NCBI GenBank assembly: GCA_002474415.1
Contig: DLQV01000169.1
Coordinates: forward strand, 5,684 to 10,979
Origin: Lachnospiraceae bacterium UBA7598
Lineage (GTDB): Bacteria; Bacillota; Clostridia; Lachnospirales; Lachnospiraceae
DNA length: 5,296 nucleotides
Direction of reading: 5' to 3'
Part shown: positions 1 through 5,258 of the stretch, one piece after another
Layout of the letters: each line of letters opens with the position of its first letter
How positions within the stretch are numbered: position 1 is the first letter of the stretch
The notes under the pieces: generated by a model
The model's database searches: none
Told to the model about the DNA's origin: nothing
The model's input: only the letters and a program-made list of their open reading frames with translations
Translations under genes and position numbers: made by a program

Positions 1-207
1 AGTAATTATTTCGGCATTCGGTAAAATTTCTGGATTCACTTCAAGTAAATCGTAATTTAGTATTTTTTCTTTTCCCATCCATGATGTCATAATCTCACAA
101 TTTTCAACATCATTATCTATAGCTGCAACAACTTCAAAATCAGCTTTTTCAAACGCATATATTCGTCCACCTAATCCTGAATTCAAATCTAAAACTCGCA
201 TTTTCAT
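1..207 (-). CDS. C5-cytosine DNA methyltransferase, N-terminal part (cut by window edge)
   Basis: Partial gene: 69 codons from the ATG at 207 to the window edge, without a stop. The start of the product resembles the Dcm/M.HhaI family, which transfers a methyl group from S-adenosylmethionine to carbon 5 of cytosine in DNA. Visible motifs are a glycine-rich SAM-binding motif I (LDLNSGLGG, residues 6-14), then FEKADFEVVAAIDND (19-33), which fits the helix and acidic motif II. The 'NPEILPNAEIIT' stretch (58-69) is what normally precedes the catalytic PCQ loop, which lies outside. Motif I usually reads DLFxGxGG; here the Phe is Asn. A ribosome binding site AAGGGA (221-216) sits 8 bases before the ATG; a second Met at residue 3 is an alternative start. 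It follows the RloB-like gene by 20 bases, so it is probably the third gene of that operon. Its base composition (about one third GC) is lower than its neighbour's. Family call fairly firm; role (restriction partner or defence component) is inferred. Confidence 0.75.
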   Translation of the reverse strand, partial: MKMRVLDLNSGLGGRIYAFEKADFEVVAAIDNDVENCEIMTSWMGKEKILNYDLLEVNPEILPNAEIIT

Positions 208-227
208 TATTCTTTTCCCTTGTATAT

Positions 228-932
228 CTACCTAAAAAGCTTCTTCTGTTCCTCCGGCAAATACTTCGCCAGTTCTTCCACCAACTCATACACCTTCGTT
301 CCGGGTGCTATCTCCGCCGGTGTCTTTCCTTCTCCCTTTTTAATAATCCGTCTCGCATATCGAATTGCCAACTTCGGACTTCCGCCATTCATCAACGTTT
401 CAAATATGTCATTCATATTTTTCTCATACTTCCCAATACCCAGTTCTTGAAACTTGTCATTCAAAAACTTCTTATACTCGGATCTGTGATTATTTGCCGT
501 GTAATATGCGAAATGCAATATAAACCAGAATTCAATACACTCATTACTCCACGCCGCATGATACTGAAGATCCGGATTCTTTTGATTTAATACTTCTGCC
601 CGCTGAACTACTCCATTAACATCACTGGATGGAAAACTATCTTTATCATAGACACACCATATCTGCCCTTTTGTAATCTTATTTTCACGTACATACTCTT
701 CAGCCTTTCCGATCACACGCATCGTCTCAGCCTGACAGCCTTCAATTTCGATCAAAACCATATCTCGATAAATGGGATTATCCTCGATATACCGTTTAAA
801 TCCTTGAAAATACTTAGGTTCCGTTGCCTGTCCTTCGCAGAAAATATAGTAGCGGAATTCTTTCTTTTCCAGATATTCCTGCCGGCGTTTCTTCTTCCAG
901 TTATCTTTCTCTTTTCTGCCCCTTTTAGCCAT
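228..932 (-). CDS. RloB-family protein, AbiLii-like putative TOPRIM nuclease of a phage-defence pair
   Basis: Complete 234-residue protein, the usual size for RloB proteins. A very basic N-terminus (1-25) precedes the family signature FCEGQATEPKYF (31-42). A second hallmark is WCVYDKDSF (92-100), then SNECIEFWFILHF (129-141) and a C-terminal APGTKVYELVEEL (209-221). The CEG glutamate (E33) and the D-x-D pair (D96, D98) have the order and spacing of a TOPRIM metal site, as in OLD-type nucleases; this reading is my inference, not a demonstrated activity. RloB genes were first noted inside Campylobacter restriction-modification loci, and a homologue is AbiLii of the lactococcal AbiL abortive-infection system. 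The ATG at 932 overlaps the upstream ATPase stop by 8 bases, with G-rich sequence (GGGGGATGG) just before it, which implies translational coupling and a joint complex. The likely role is toxic effector, released or activated by the ATPase on phage infection. Family assignment is strong; mechanism is not shown. Confidence 0.85.
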   Translation of the reverse strand: MAKRGRKEKDNWKKKRRQEYLEKKEFRYYIFCEGQATEPKYFQGFKRYIEDNPIYRDMVLIEIEGCQAETMRVIGKAEEYVRENKITKGQIWCVYDKDSFPSSDVNGVVQRAEVLNQKNPDLQYHAAWSNECIEFWFILHFAYYTANNHRSEYKKFLNDKFQELGIGKYEKNMNDIFETLMNGGSPKLAIRYARRIIKKGEGKTPAEIAPGTKVYELVEELAKYLPEEQKKLFR

Positions 933-2151
933 TCACCATCCCCCAATCTATAATCTTTCTGAGGTAAGGATCTGCACCATATTTTCCTTCCAGATACTGT
1001 TTATCAAACTTCGCATCCTTCCGTACAGATTCACCTTTCTTATTTTTAAATTCTACAAGAGAGTATAATTTTGAATTCTGACGGTTTCCTTTAGCTACAA
1101 ACCAGATTTCGTCTCTTCTGAAAACTTCGCTGTTCATAGTAGACAAATCATGTGATGTAAAAATCAACTGTGCACCTTTTTTATTCTTTTCCATATTACT
1201 GAACATCATAATAAGGTATTTAAGTAAAACGGGATGTATCTTTGCATCCAATTCATCAATTACAAGTGTTGTTCCTCTTAATAAACTTTTCGCAATAAAT
1301 GGAAGCAGACCAAACAATTTCTTTGTTCCACTGGATTCATCAAACAAATTCAGTTCTGCTTCATATTCATCTACTACGTGTTTTGTAAACACTTCAATCC
1401 GGTCATTTTCCTTTTCTTCTACACGGAAATCAACGATATCTAAATCCATCTCCTGAATCATCTGAAGCATCAGTCTTTTTACATCCTCTGACTTCGAAAC
1501 AGCCATTCGCAATTCCTGCATAGGACTTCCGTAATTCAAGAATTCAATTTCTTCATCAAACCAGTCAAGTACATCCTGCACCACTTCGTTTTTGCTATAA
1601 GTGATTCCAAGATACGATAACAGTGGCAATGTATCGGATAACTCATCACTGGTTTTCAATCTTGCAAATGCACCTTTCAAAGTAATTTCATCTTCATCCC
1701 GTTCAAAAAGTGCTGATTTCCGTCCTGTCTCCAATTTTATACGATCCAGCCTTTCGTATTCAATCACTTCTTTTTTTACAGTCAATTCATAGCGATACTC
1801 TGCCATTTCCGTTCTAAAAAAAAGTTCAAATTCCGTTGACTCATTTCTTGTTTCTTCATCAAAAGCAAATGGCTCTATCACAAGCTTTTTCATTTTCATT
1901 GCAATCTCTTCGTTATTACTTGTAGCATATAATGGTCTCAGTACTTTCGTAACCAGACTGTGCAACGCTTCAAGAACGTTGGATTTTCCTCCACCATTTG
2001 GTCCGTATACAGCAGATACTGGTAAATATAATTCCTCATCTTTATCTTTTATAATTCTGTCTTCATGCTCAGAAATGGCGGCAGCCTGCATGTCAAATGT
2101 TACCTCATCCCGTATACTCTTAAAATTTTTCACTGTAAATTGGCATAACAT
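925..2151 (-). CDS. AAA/ABC-type ATPase, AbiLi/RloA-like sensor of a phage-defence pair
   Basis: A 408-residue ATPase of the AAA_15/AAA_21 (SMC/OLD-like) group. Counting from the chosen start, the N-terminus FTVKNFKSIRDE is the typical opening beta-strand. Walker A is GPNGGGKS (50-57), an ABC-like signature SSGTKK lies at 273-278, Walker B LVIDELDAKIHP at 296-307 and the H-loop TSHD at 332-335. The C-terminal YLEGKYGADPYL (386-397) is common in RloA/AbiLi-type proteins. The insert between Walker A and the signature is charged and probably forms the coiled or lid region. No nuclease domain is fused, so the effector should be the overlapping RloB-like gene. The reading frame extends to an ATG at 2166, but a perfect GGAGG (2164-2160) sits 8 bases before the ATG at 2151, so I prefer 2151; the longer form would add five residues. 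Known relatives detect phage and act with a second subunit in abortive infection; that function is inferred here. Confidence 0.88.
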   Translation of the reverse strand: MLCQFTVKNFKSIRDEVTFDMQAAAISEHEDRIIKDKDEELYLPVSAVYGPNGGGKSNVLEALHSLVTKVLRPLYATSNNEEIAMKMKKLVIEPFAFDEETRNESTEFELFFRTEMAEYRYELTVKKEVIEYERLDRIKLETGRKSALFERDEDEITLKGAFARLKTSDELSDTLPLLSYLGITYSKNEVVQDVLDWFDEEIEFLNYGSPMQELRMAVSKSEDVKRLMLQMIQEMDLDIVDFRVEEKENDRIEVFTKHVVDEYEAELNLFDESSGTKKLFGLLPFIAKSLLRGTTLVIDELDAKIHPVLLKYLIMMFSNMEKNKKGAQLIFTSHDLSTMNSEVFRRDEIWFVAKGNRQNSKLYSLVEFKNKKGESVRKDAKFDKQYLEGKYGADPYLRKIIDWGMVNG

Positions 2152-2159
2152 CTTATTTA

Positions 2160-2164
2160 CCTCC
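2160..2164 (-). promoter_or_regulatory. Ribosome binding site that sets the ATPase start
   Basis: GGAGG on the minus strand, followed by an 8-base spacer and the ATG at 2151-2149. It overlaps the alternative upstream ATG (2166-2164), which itself has only a weak GGA in front of it. This favours the shorter 408-residue ATPase. Confidence 0.7.
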
Positions 2165-2194
2165 ATTTGTCCAAACTTCTTGCCTATATCCTTT

Positions 2195-2222
2195 ATTATA
2201 TTCTATTTCTTCATTTTTACAA
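2195..2222 (-). promoter_or_regulatory. Putative sigma-A promoter P1 of the defence operon
   Basis: On the minus strand a TTGTAA -35 box (2222-2217) is followed by a 16-base spacer and a perfect TATAAT -10 box (2200-2195). Transcription would start near 2188 and give a leader of about 35 bases before the ATPase start at 2151. The -35 matches consensus at 4 of 6 positions. The surrounding DNA is AT-rich, so chance matches are possible, but position and orientation are right. Confidence 0.5.
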
Positions 2223-2228
2223 CAGTTT

Positions 2229-2247
2229 TATGAGATAAAGTCTCATA
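2229..2247. repeat. Perfect 7-bp inverted repeat, candidate operator
   Basis: TATGAGA (2229-2235) and TCTCATA (2241-2247) are perfect inverted copies separated by TAAAG. The repeat ends 6 bases upstream of the P1 -35 box and starts at about the expected transcription start of P2. That position suits a repressor or activator site for the defence operon. As RNA from P2 it would instead form a short 5' hairpin. No regulator gene is visible in the window. Confidence 0.4.
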
Positions 2248-2253
2248 TTTTAT

Positions 2254-2281
2254 ATTGTAATTTGTTTTTAGCAATTTTCAA
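2254..2281 (-). promoter_or_regulatory. Putative second promoter P2 of the defence operon
   Basis: On the minus strand TTGAAA (2281-2276, 5 of 6 matches to the -35 consensus) is followed by 16 bases and TACAAT (2259-2254, 5 of 6 matches to the -10 consensus). The start would fall near 2247, at the edge of the inverted repeat. A third, poorer arrangement lies just upstream: TTGAAA (2312-2307), 15 bases, TATAAT (2291-2286). All three point toward the ATPase. Confidence 0.35.
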
Positions 2282-2364
2282 CAAAATTATACATCCTATT
2301 AGTGCCTTTCAATCCATTCCTCATCTATCCTCTTTATTCCAGTACACTTAAAATGACACTTCCA

Positions 2365-2394
2365 AACAGTAGAAATCAAAAATATATTACTGTT
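2365..2394. repeat. Inverted repeat with 7-bp arms
   Basis: AACAGTA (2365-2371) and TACTGTT (2388-2394) pair perfectly across a 16-base AT-rich loop. No run of T follows in either direction. It may be part of the same untranslated or terminator region as the longer hairpin at 2408-2454. Confidence 0.4.
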
Positions 2395-2407
2395 CGCACC
2401 GAGTAAA

Positions 2408-2454
2408 ATAAGAAGCAGGACATTGGGTTTCATCCCTATCATCCTGCTTCTTAT
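2408..2454 (-). terminator. Strong 13-bp hairpin, likely terminator
   Basis: ATAAGAAGCAGGA (2408-2420) and its exact complement (2442-2454) form a 13-bp stem around a 21-base loop. The loop can add an inner GGG/CCC pairing (2425-2427 with 2434-2436). Read leftward, the stem ends in a U-rich stretch (TTCTTATTTTA), as in a rho-independent terminator. It would stop transcripts arriving from the transporter side before they enter the defence operon. The T-run is interrupted and the loop is long, so another structural role is possible. Confidence 0.5.
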
Positions 2455-2613
2455 CTATTCTTAAACTATATTTCATCACCCTCCAAATACTTTGAATCAC
2501 GTGCTTTATAGCAATTAAAAGTTTTTACCACCCTTTCCTTGTTATTATTTTTTTCGTTTTTTTCTTTGTCTGTTTTAACTGATGTAAATCATGCGAGCTT
2601 TGAAAAAGCAAAC

Positions 2614-2653
2614 GGGACACGGCAAAATAACCTCCAATCGGCTACCGTGTCCC
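2614..2653 (-). terminator. 9-bp GC-rich hairpin, possible terminator
   Basis: GGGACACGG (2614-2622) and CCGTGTCCC (2645-2653) form a perfect 9-bp stem with a 22-base loop. In the minus direction it is followed by GTTTGCTTTTTC, a broken U-tract. The long loop and interrupted tract make terminator function uncertain. Confidence 0.4.
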
Positions 2654-2689
2654 TGCAAGTCGTCATTGGTTTGTGTAAACGCAAAGAAA

Positions 2690-2719
2690 CGGCGGCTCTG
2701 ATTTTTCTCAAAGCCGCCG
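2690..2719 (-). terminator. 8-bp all-but-one GC hairpin, possible terminator
   Basis: CGGCGGCT (2690-2697) and AGCCGCCG (2712-2719) pair perfectly across a 14-base loop. In the minus direction the stem is followed directly by TTTCTTTG. Compact GC stem plus U-rich tail fits a rho-independent terminator for transcripts coming from the transporter operon. Confidence 0.45.
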
Positions 2720-2748
2720 CTTCATAGGCGCGAGAATGTGTCTGCTTT

Positions 2749-2775
2749 ACGACGGCTTTTTTCTTTTACCGTCGT
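2749..2775. repeat. 7-bp hairpin with homopolymer loop
   Basis: ACGACGG (2749-2755) and CCGTCGT (2769-2775) pair perfectly around a 13-base loop that is nearly all T on the plus strand. There is no T-run after the stem in either direction, so it is not a standard terminator. Confidence 0.4.
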
Positions 2776-2833
2776 CCGGCAGAAACACCTCTATTGCCTT
2801 TATTTTATAAATTCAATCTTACCTCCAAGTGAT

Positions 2834-2861
2834 ATCCATCTTACTCATTGGTAAGATGGAT
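2834..2861. repeat. Perfect 11-bp hairpin next to the transporter-end hairpin
   Basis: ATCCATCTTAC (2834-2844) and GTAAGATGGAT (2851-2861) form a perfect 11-bp stem with a 6-base loop. It ends one base from the next hairpin (2863-2906), so the two would stack in the 3' untranslated end of the permease mRNA. No U-tract follows. Confidence 0.5.
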
Positions 2862-2862
2862 G

Positions 2863-2906
2863 GCCAAAAGCTGGCCCTCCGAAGAAATAGAAGGCCAGCC
2901 TTTGGC
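2863..2906 (-). terminator. 14-bp hairpin just after the permease gene
   Basis: The arms 2863-2876 (GCCAAAAGCTGGCC) and 2893-2906 (GGCCAGCCTTTGGC) pair over 14 bp with one A-C mismatch around a 16-base loop. It starts 18 bases past the permease stop codon, the usual place for an operon terminator or mRNA-stabilising 3' structure. No U-run follows in the minus direction, so termination may need the neighbouring hairpins. The loop and the right-hand arm copy a stretch of the permease gene (see the direct repeat). Confidence 0.45.
2881..2900. repeat. Short direct repeat, copy 1 (in terminator hairpin)
   Basis: GAAGAAATAGAAGGCCAGCC here matches 3778-3798 inside the permease gene with a single extra A in the second copy. 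The match extends outward by two of three bases on the left (TCC against TCT). Copy 1 supplies most of the hairpin loop and half of one arm. Confidence 0.7.
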
Positions 2907-2924
2907 GTTTGCTATTCGATAGAA

Positions 2925-5258
2925 TTATTGCTGGAACTTAATTGTGTCCACGATTGCCATTCTGCTAATTTGCCGGATGGGGTGTCTAATCGCAATCGCC
3001 GCAGACGCAAGGCAGAGAAACACAATCAAAAGAAGTGAACCCACAGGGATTTGCCATGCAGTTCCCCATTTATCTGCGATCAAAAACTGGAACATCAGCT
3101 TGTTCAGAGGCAGCCCCAATATACATCCGGCAATACAGCCAAGTGTCGCATAGGTAAAGGCTTCCGCCGCAATCATCTTATAAAGCTGATTTGCGCCCAT
3201 TCCAATAGAACGCATAATGCCGTATTGCCTTGTTCTGGACGCAACGCTGGCATTCATACTGTTAAAAATATTAAACACGGTGATAAGTGCAATAATGATG
3301 AGGAAGCCATAAATAAACACCGCACCTGTATAGTAGGAGCTTTGGGACTCGGAATTGCTAATTCTCTTATCTGAAACATTGCTGTCGGATGGGATCATGC
3401 TCCGTATTGTGGAAACAGTATCGTCCCCACCAACAGAAGAAAGCTGAATATCAATCGTCGTATAGCCCAAATCACCAACCAAAGCGGTAAATGTCTGTTC
3501 CGAGCAGATCATATATCCGCTGCTGCCTGCACCGTTGACCGCACTGGCCGTAGACGTTGCCAGTATTCCGGCAATCGTTACCTGTTGATCGCCGGAAGTT
3601 GTATGAAGGACTACAGTATCTCCAACATTCCAGTTTACGCCATCCTGATAAGTGACCAAAACACTATCTGTATTTTCCATAGCAGGCGTGATACTGCCCT
3701 TATTCAATTCTTCTTTTGCCCACCTGAATTGGTTATCATTGTAGGAAATGAGGGTGATACTTCCTTCTCCCATATCTGAAGAAATAGAAAGGCCAGCCAT
3801 TTCCATACGGCCAAAAACCTTGTCAACACCTTCCGTTTCACTGATCTGTTCTACCAGCGACTTGTCCAGAGGCGTACTTCCCATTGTAATGGATACATCC
3901 GCTGCCGATGGAGAAAGCGCAGGCATCCCCTGATCGAGAAAGACTACCATTACCTGAAACGACAGGAACATCATAATACTGATAGCAAACGAGCAGGTCA
4001 TAAGGAATACATTCTTTTTGCCGGATAGTGCATGGAAAATTCCCATGCTGGTTTCAATATGGAACAGCTTTGTATTTGCGGCCCTCTTGTTCTGTGTAAG
4101 CTGTGTACTGCCGCTGATGGCAGTTACCGGCGATACTTTAGACGCCTTTTTCGCCGGGGAAAAGGATGCCAGCAGCACAATCAGAAAACCGATCACCGCA
4201 CCAGCAATCAGACCGCTTACACTGAACTGAAAAAGCGGTATTTCTGAAAAGCGTTCCCCACTTATGGATTTCAGCAAGAGGCAGGCACACCATGTAATGA
4301 TCTGTCCGGCAACCAGCCCAATCGGTACACCTTTCATACTTTGGCGCAGCCCCTGAAGAATGACGAAGTGCTTTACCTGTGATTTGGATGCACCCAAGCA
4401 CCTCAAAAGCCCATAGAACCGAACCCGTTCCAGAACATTTGTGTTAAAGCTGGAGGCAATCATTACTGCACCGGCAATCAGCACCAAAAGGACAAGAAAG
4501 CCTGCAACGAGATATAGGGATTGCATTGTGCTATTTTCACTTTGTCCCATCAATCCAAGGAGCGCCGTATTTTCGCTTACCTGGCTGTCTGAAAGGCCAT
4601 ATTGCACTTTTATTTCATTCATGGCCTCCTGAATGTTTACACCATCTTTGAACTGGACACGGAAAGTGGTTCCGTTTTTGGCATTTTCATCCGCAATTTG
4701 TCGAAAACCGTCCTCGTCCAATATCATGCCATATACATCCGCTTTAAGCAAACTTCCCATATCGGCAAGGACACCGGTAATGCGATATTCCCGGCTGGAA
4801 CCGTCTGGCACTGTAACGGTCACGGTGTCGCCAACCACAAGGCCCAACTGTTCCAAAGCCGATTTATTCAATAATGCTTCATCGGGCTGGGTGGGGTATG
4901 AGCCGCTTTCCATGTCCATTTCTGTCAAAGTGGAAAAGGTGTCCTCATTCGCACCTGCGAAGCTGACCGCTTTGGAGGCGATAGAGCCAGCACTTCCTTG
5001 ATAGACCCATCCGCACAGGGCAACATCTATCCGCGCTTTTACGAGTTCTGCCGTCTGTTCATCTATATCGGTCAAACTGATATGGTATTCCCCATTTATT
5101 TTGATAAAATAATTTTTCTGTGCGAGCAGCGCCATGTCGGCCATGCTGAAAATAGCAGTTACCAGCAATACCGAAAGTGCAATGCAGATAACCGAAATTC
5201 GATTATTCTTACGGTGTACCTTTTCATACTGCGGCACCAATCCAAGATAGCTTTTCAA
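2925..5258 (-). CDS. ABC transporter permease, FtsX/MacB type with two FtsX units
   Basis: A 777-residue membrane protein with internal duplication. Hydrophobic segments lie near 21-43, 248-270, 310-329, 347-366, 417-440, 647-667, 700-718 and 736-757, a 4+4 layout. A first extracytoplasmic domain spans about 45-245 and a second about 441-645. Each half carries the FtsX cytoplasmic motif: ERVRFYGLLRCLGASKSQ (277-294) and SRTRQYGIMRSIGMGANQL (674-692). Proteins of this kind pair with a LolD/MacB-like ATPase and use mechanical force to export peptides, lipids or antibiotics, or to signal; the substrate cannot be read from sequence. The start is TTG: TTGA merges the stop of the upstream ATPase gene with this start, and a GGGGGTG lies about 8 bases upstream, so translation is probably coupled. 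No regulator gene is visible. The gene is clearly more GC-rich than the defence operon to the left. Confidence 0.9.
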   Translation of the reverse strand: MKSYLGLVPQYEKVHRKNNRISVICIALSVLLVTAIFSMADMALLAQKNYFIKINGEYHISLTDIDEQTAELVKARIDVALCGWVYQGSAGSIASKAVSFAGANEDTFSTLTEMDMESGSYPTQPDEALLNKSALEQLGLVVGDTVTVTVPDGSSREYRITGVLADMGSLLKADVYGMILDEDGFRQIADENAKNGTTFRVQFKDGVNIQEAMNEIKVQYGLSDSQVSENTALLGLMGQSENSTMQSLYLVAGFLVLLVLIAGAVMIASSFNTNVLERVRFYGLLRCLGASKSQVKHFVILQGLRQSMKGVPIGLVAGQIITWCACLLLKSISGERFSEIPLFQFSVSGLIAGAVIGFLIVLLASFSPAKKASKVSPVTAISGSTQLTQNKRAANTKLFHIETSMGIFHALSGKKNVFLMTCSFAISIMMFLSFQVMVVFLDQGMPALSPSAADVSITMGSTPLDKSLVEQISETEGVDKVFGRMEMAGLSISSDMGEGSITLISYNDNQFRWAKEELNKGSITPAMENTDSVLVTYQDGVNWNVGDTVVLHTTSGDQQVTIAGILATSTASAVNGAGSSGYMICSEQTFTALVGDLGYTTIDIQLSSVGGDDTVSTIRSMIPSDSNVSDKRISNSESQSSYYTGAVFIYGFLIIIALITVFNIFNSMNASVASRTRQYGIMRSIGMGANQLYKMIAAEAFTYATLGCIAGCILGLPLNKLMFQFLIADKWGTAWQIPVGSLLLIVFLCLASAAIAIRHPIRQISRMAIVDTIKFQQ
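3778..3798. repeat. Short direct repeat, copy 2 (inside the permease gene)
   Basis: Same orientation as the copy at 2881-2900, about 900 bases away, differing by one inserted A. On the minus strand it encodes part of the permease segment around residues 487-495 (MAGLSISS), in the second extracytoplasmic domain. Confidence 0.7.

Larger units (their letters stand above)
2167..2924. other. Long intergenic region, hairpin-rich, without a convincing gene
   Basis: About 760 bases between the ATPase and the permease. The part below 2330 is AT-rich and holds the promoter-like boxes and the candidate operator. From 2365 to 2906 there are six inverted repeats with stems of 7 to 14 bp, described separately. 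The stretches 2282-2364 (apart from the third promoter-like match), 2532-2613 and 2776-2833 show nothing I can name; the second contains A/T homopolymer runs. Several short open frames exist on both strands between 2387 and 2830, but none combines a good start, a spaced ribosome binding site and a recognisable protein. On the minus strand, 2721-2575 stays open for 48 codons without a start codon, which could be a coding remnant. I see no integrase, transposase, tRNA or CRISPR-like repeat. Confidence 0.7.

Noticed and set aside
752..946. Minus-strand open frame of 64 codons overlapping the ATPase/RloB junction
   Set aside because: It is a shadow in another frame of the RloB-like gene, with no ribosome binding site or recognisable motif; the RloB frame has strong family signatures over the same bases.
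925..2166. Longer ATPase form starting at the ATG at 2166
   Set aside because: The first five codons contain the GGAGG that serves the ATG at 2151, and family members usually begin directly with the strand seen after 2151. Kept only as an alternative.
2521..2545. T-box-like sequence (AGGGTGG on the minus strand) ahead of a terminator hairpin
   Set aside because: The T-box consensus continues with ACCGCG, but here the next bases are TAAAAAC. No specifier stem or downstream aminoacylation or amino acid gene is present.
2539..2727. Plus-strand open frame of 62 codons in the intergenic region
   Set aside because: It begins at a TTG with no ribosome binding site, starts in a T-rich run and crosses two GC hairpins. 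It looks like a product of low-complexity and structured DNA.
2365..2906. CRISPR array or integron-like repeat cluster
   Set aside because: The hairpins differ in sequence and spacing and share no repeated unit; there are no cas or integrase genes.
2829..3374. Plus-strand open frames near and over the permease 3' end
   Set aside because: They overlap the hairpins or lie antisense to the permease, with no start signals. The permease frame on the other strand explains the open reading.
4138..4401. Minus-strand 87-codon frame within the permease
   Set aside because: Out-of-frame shadow of the long permease reading frame; no motif and no ribosome binding site.
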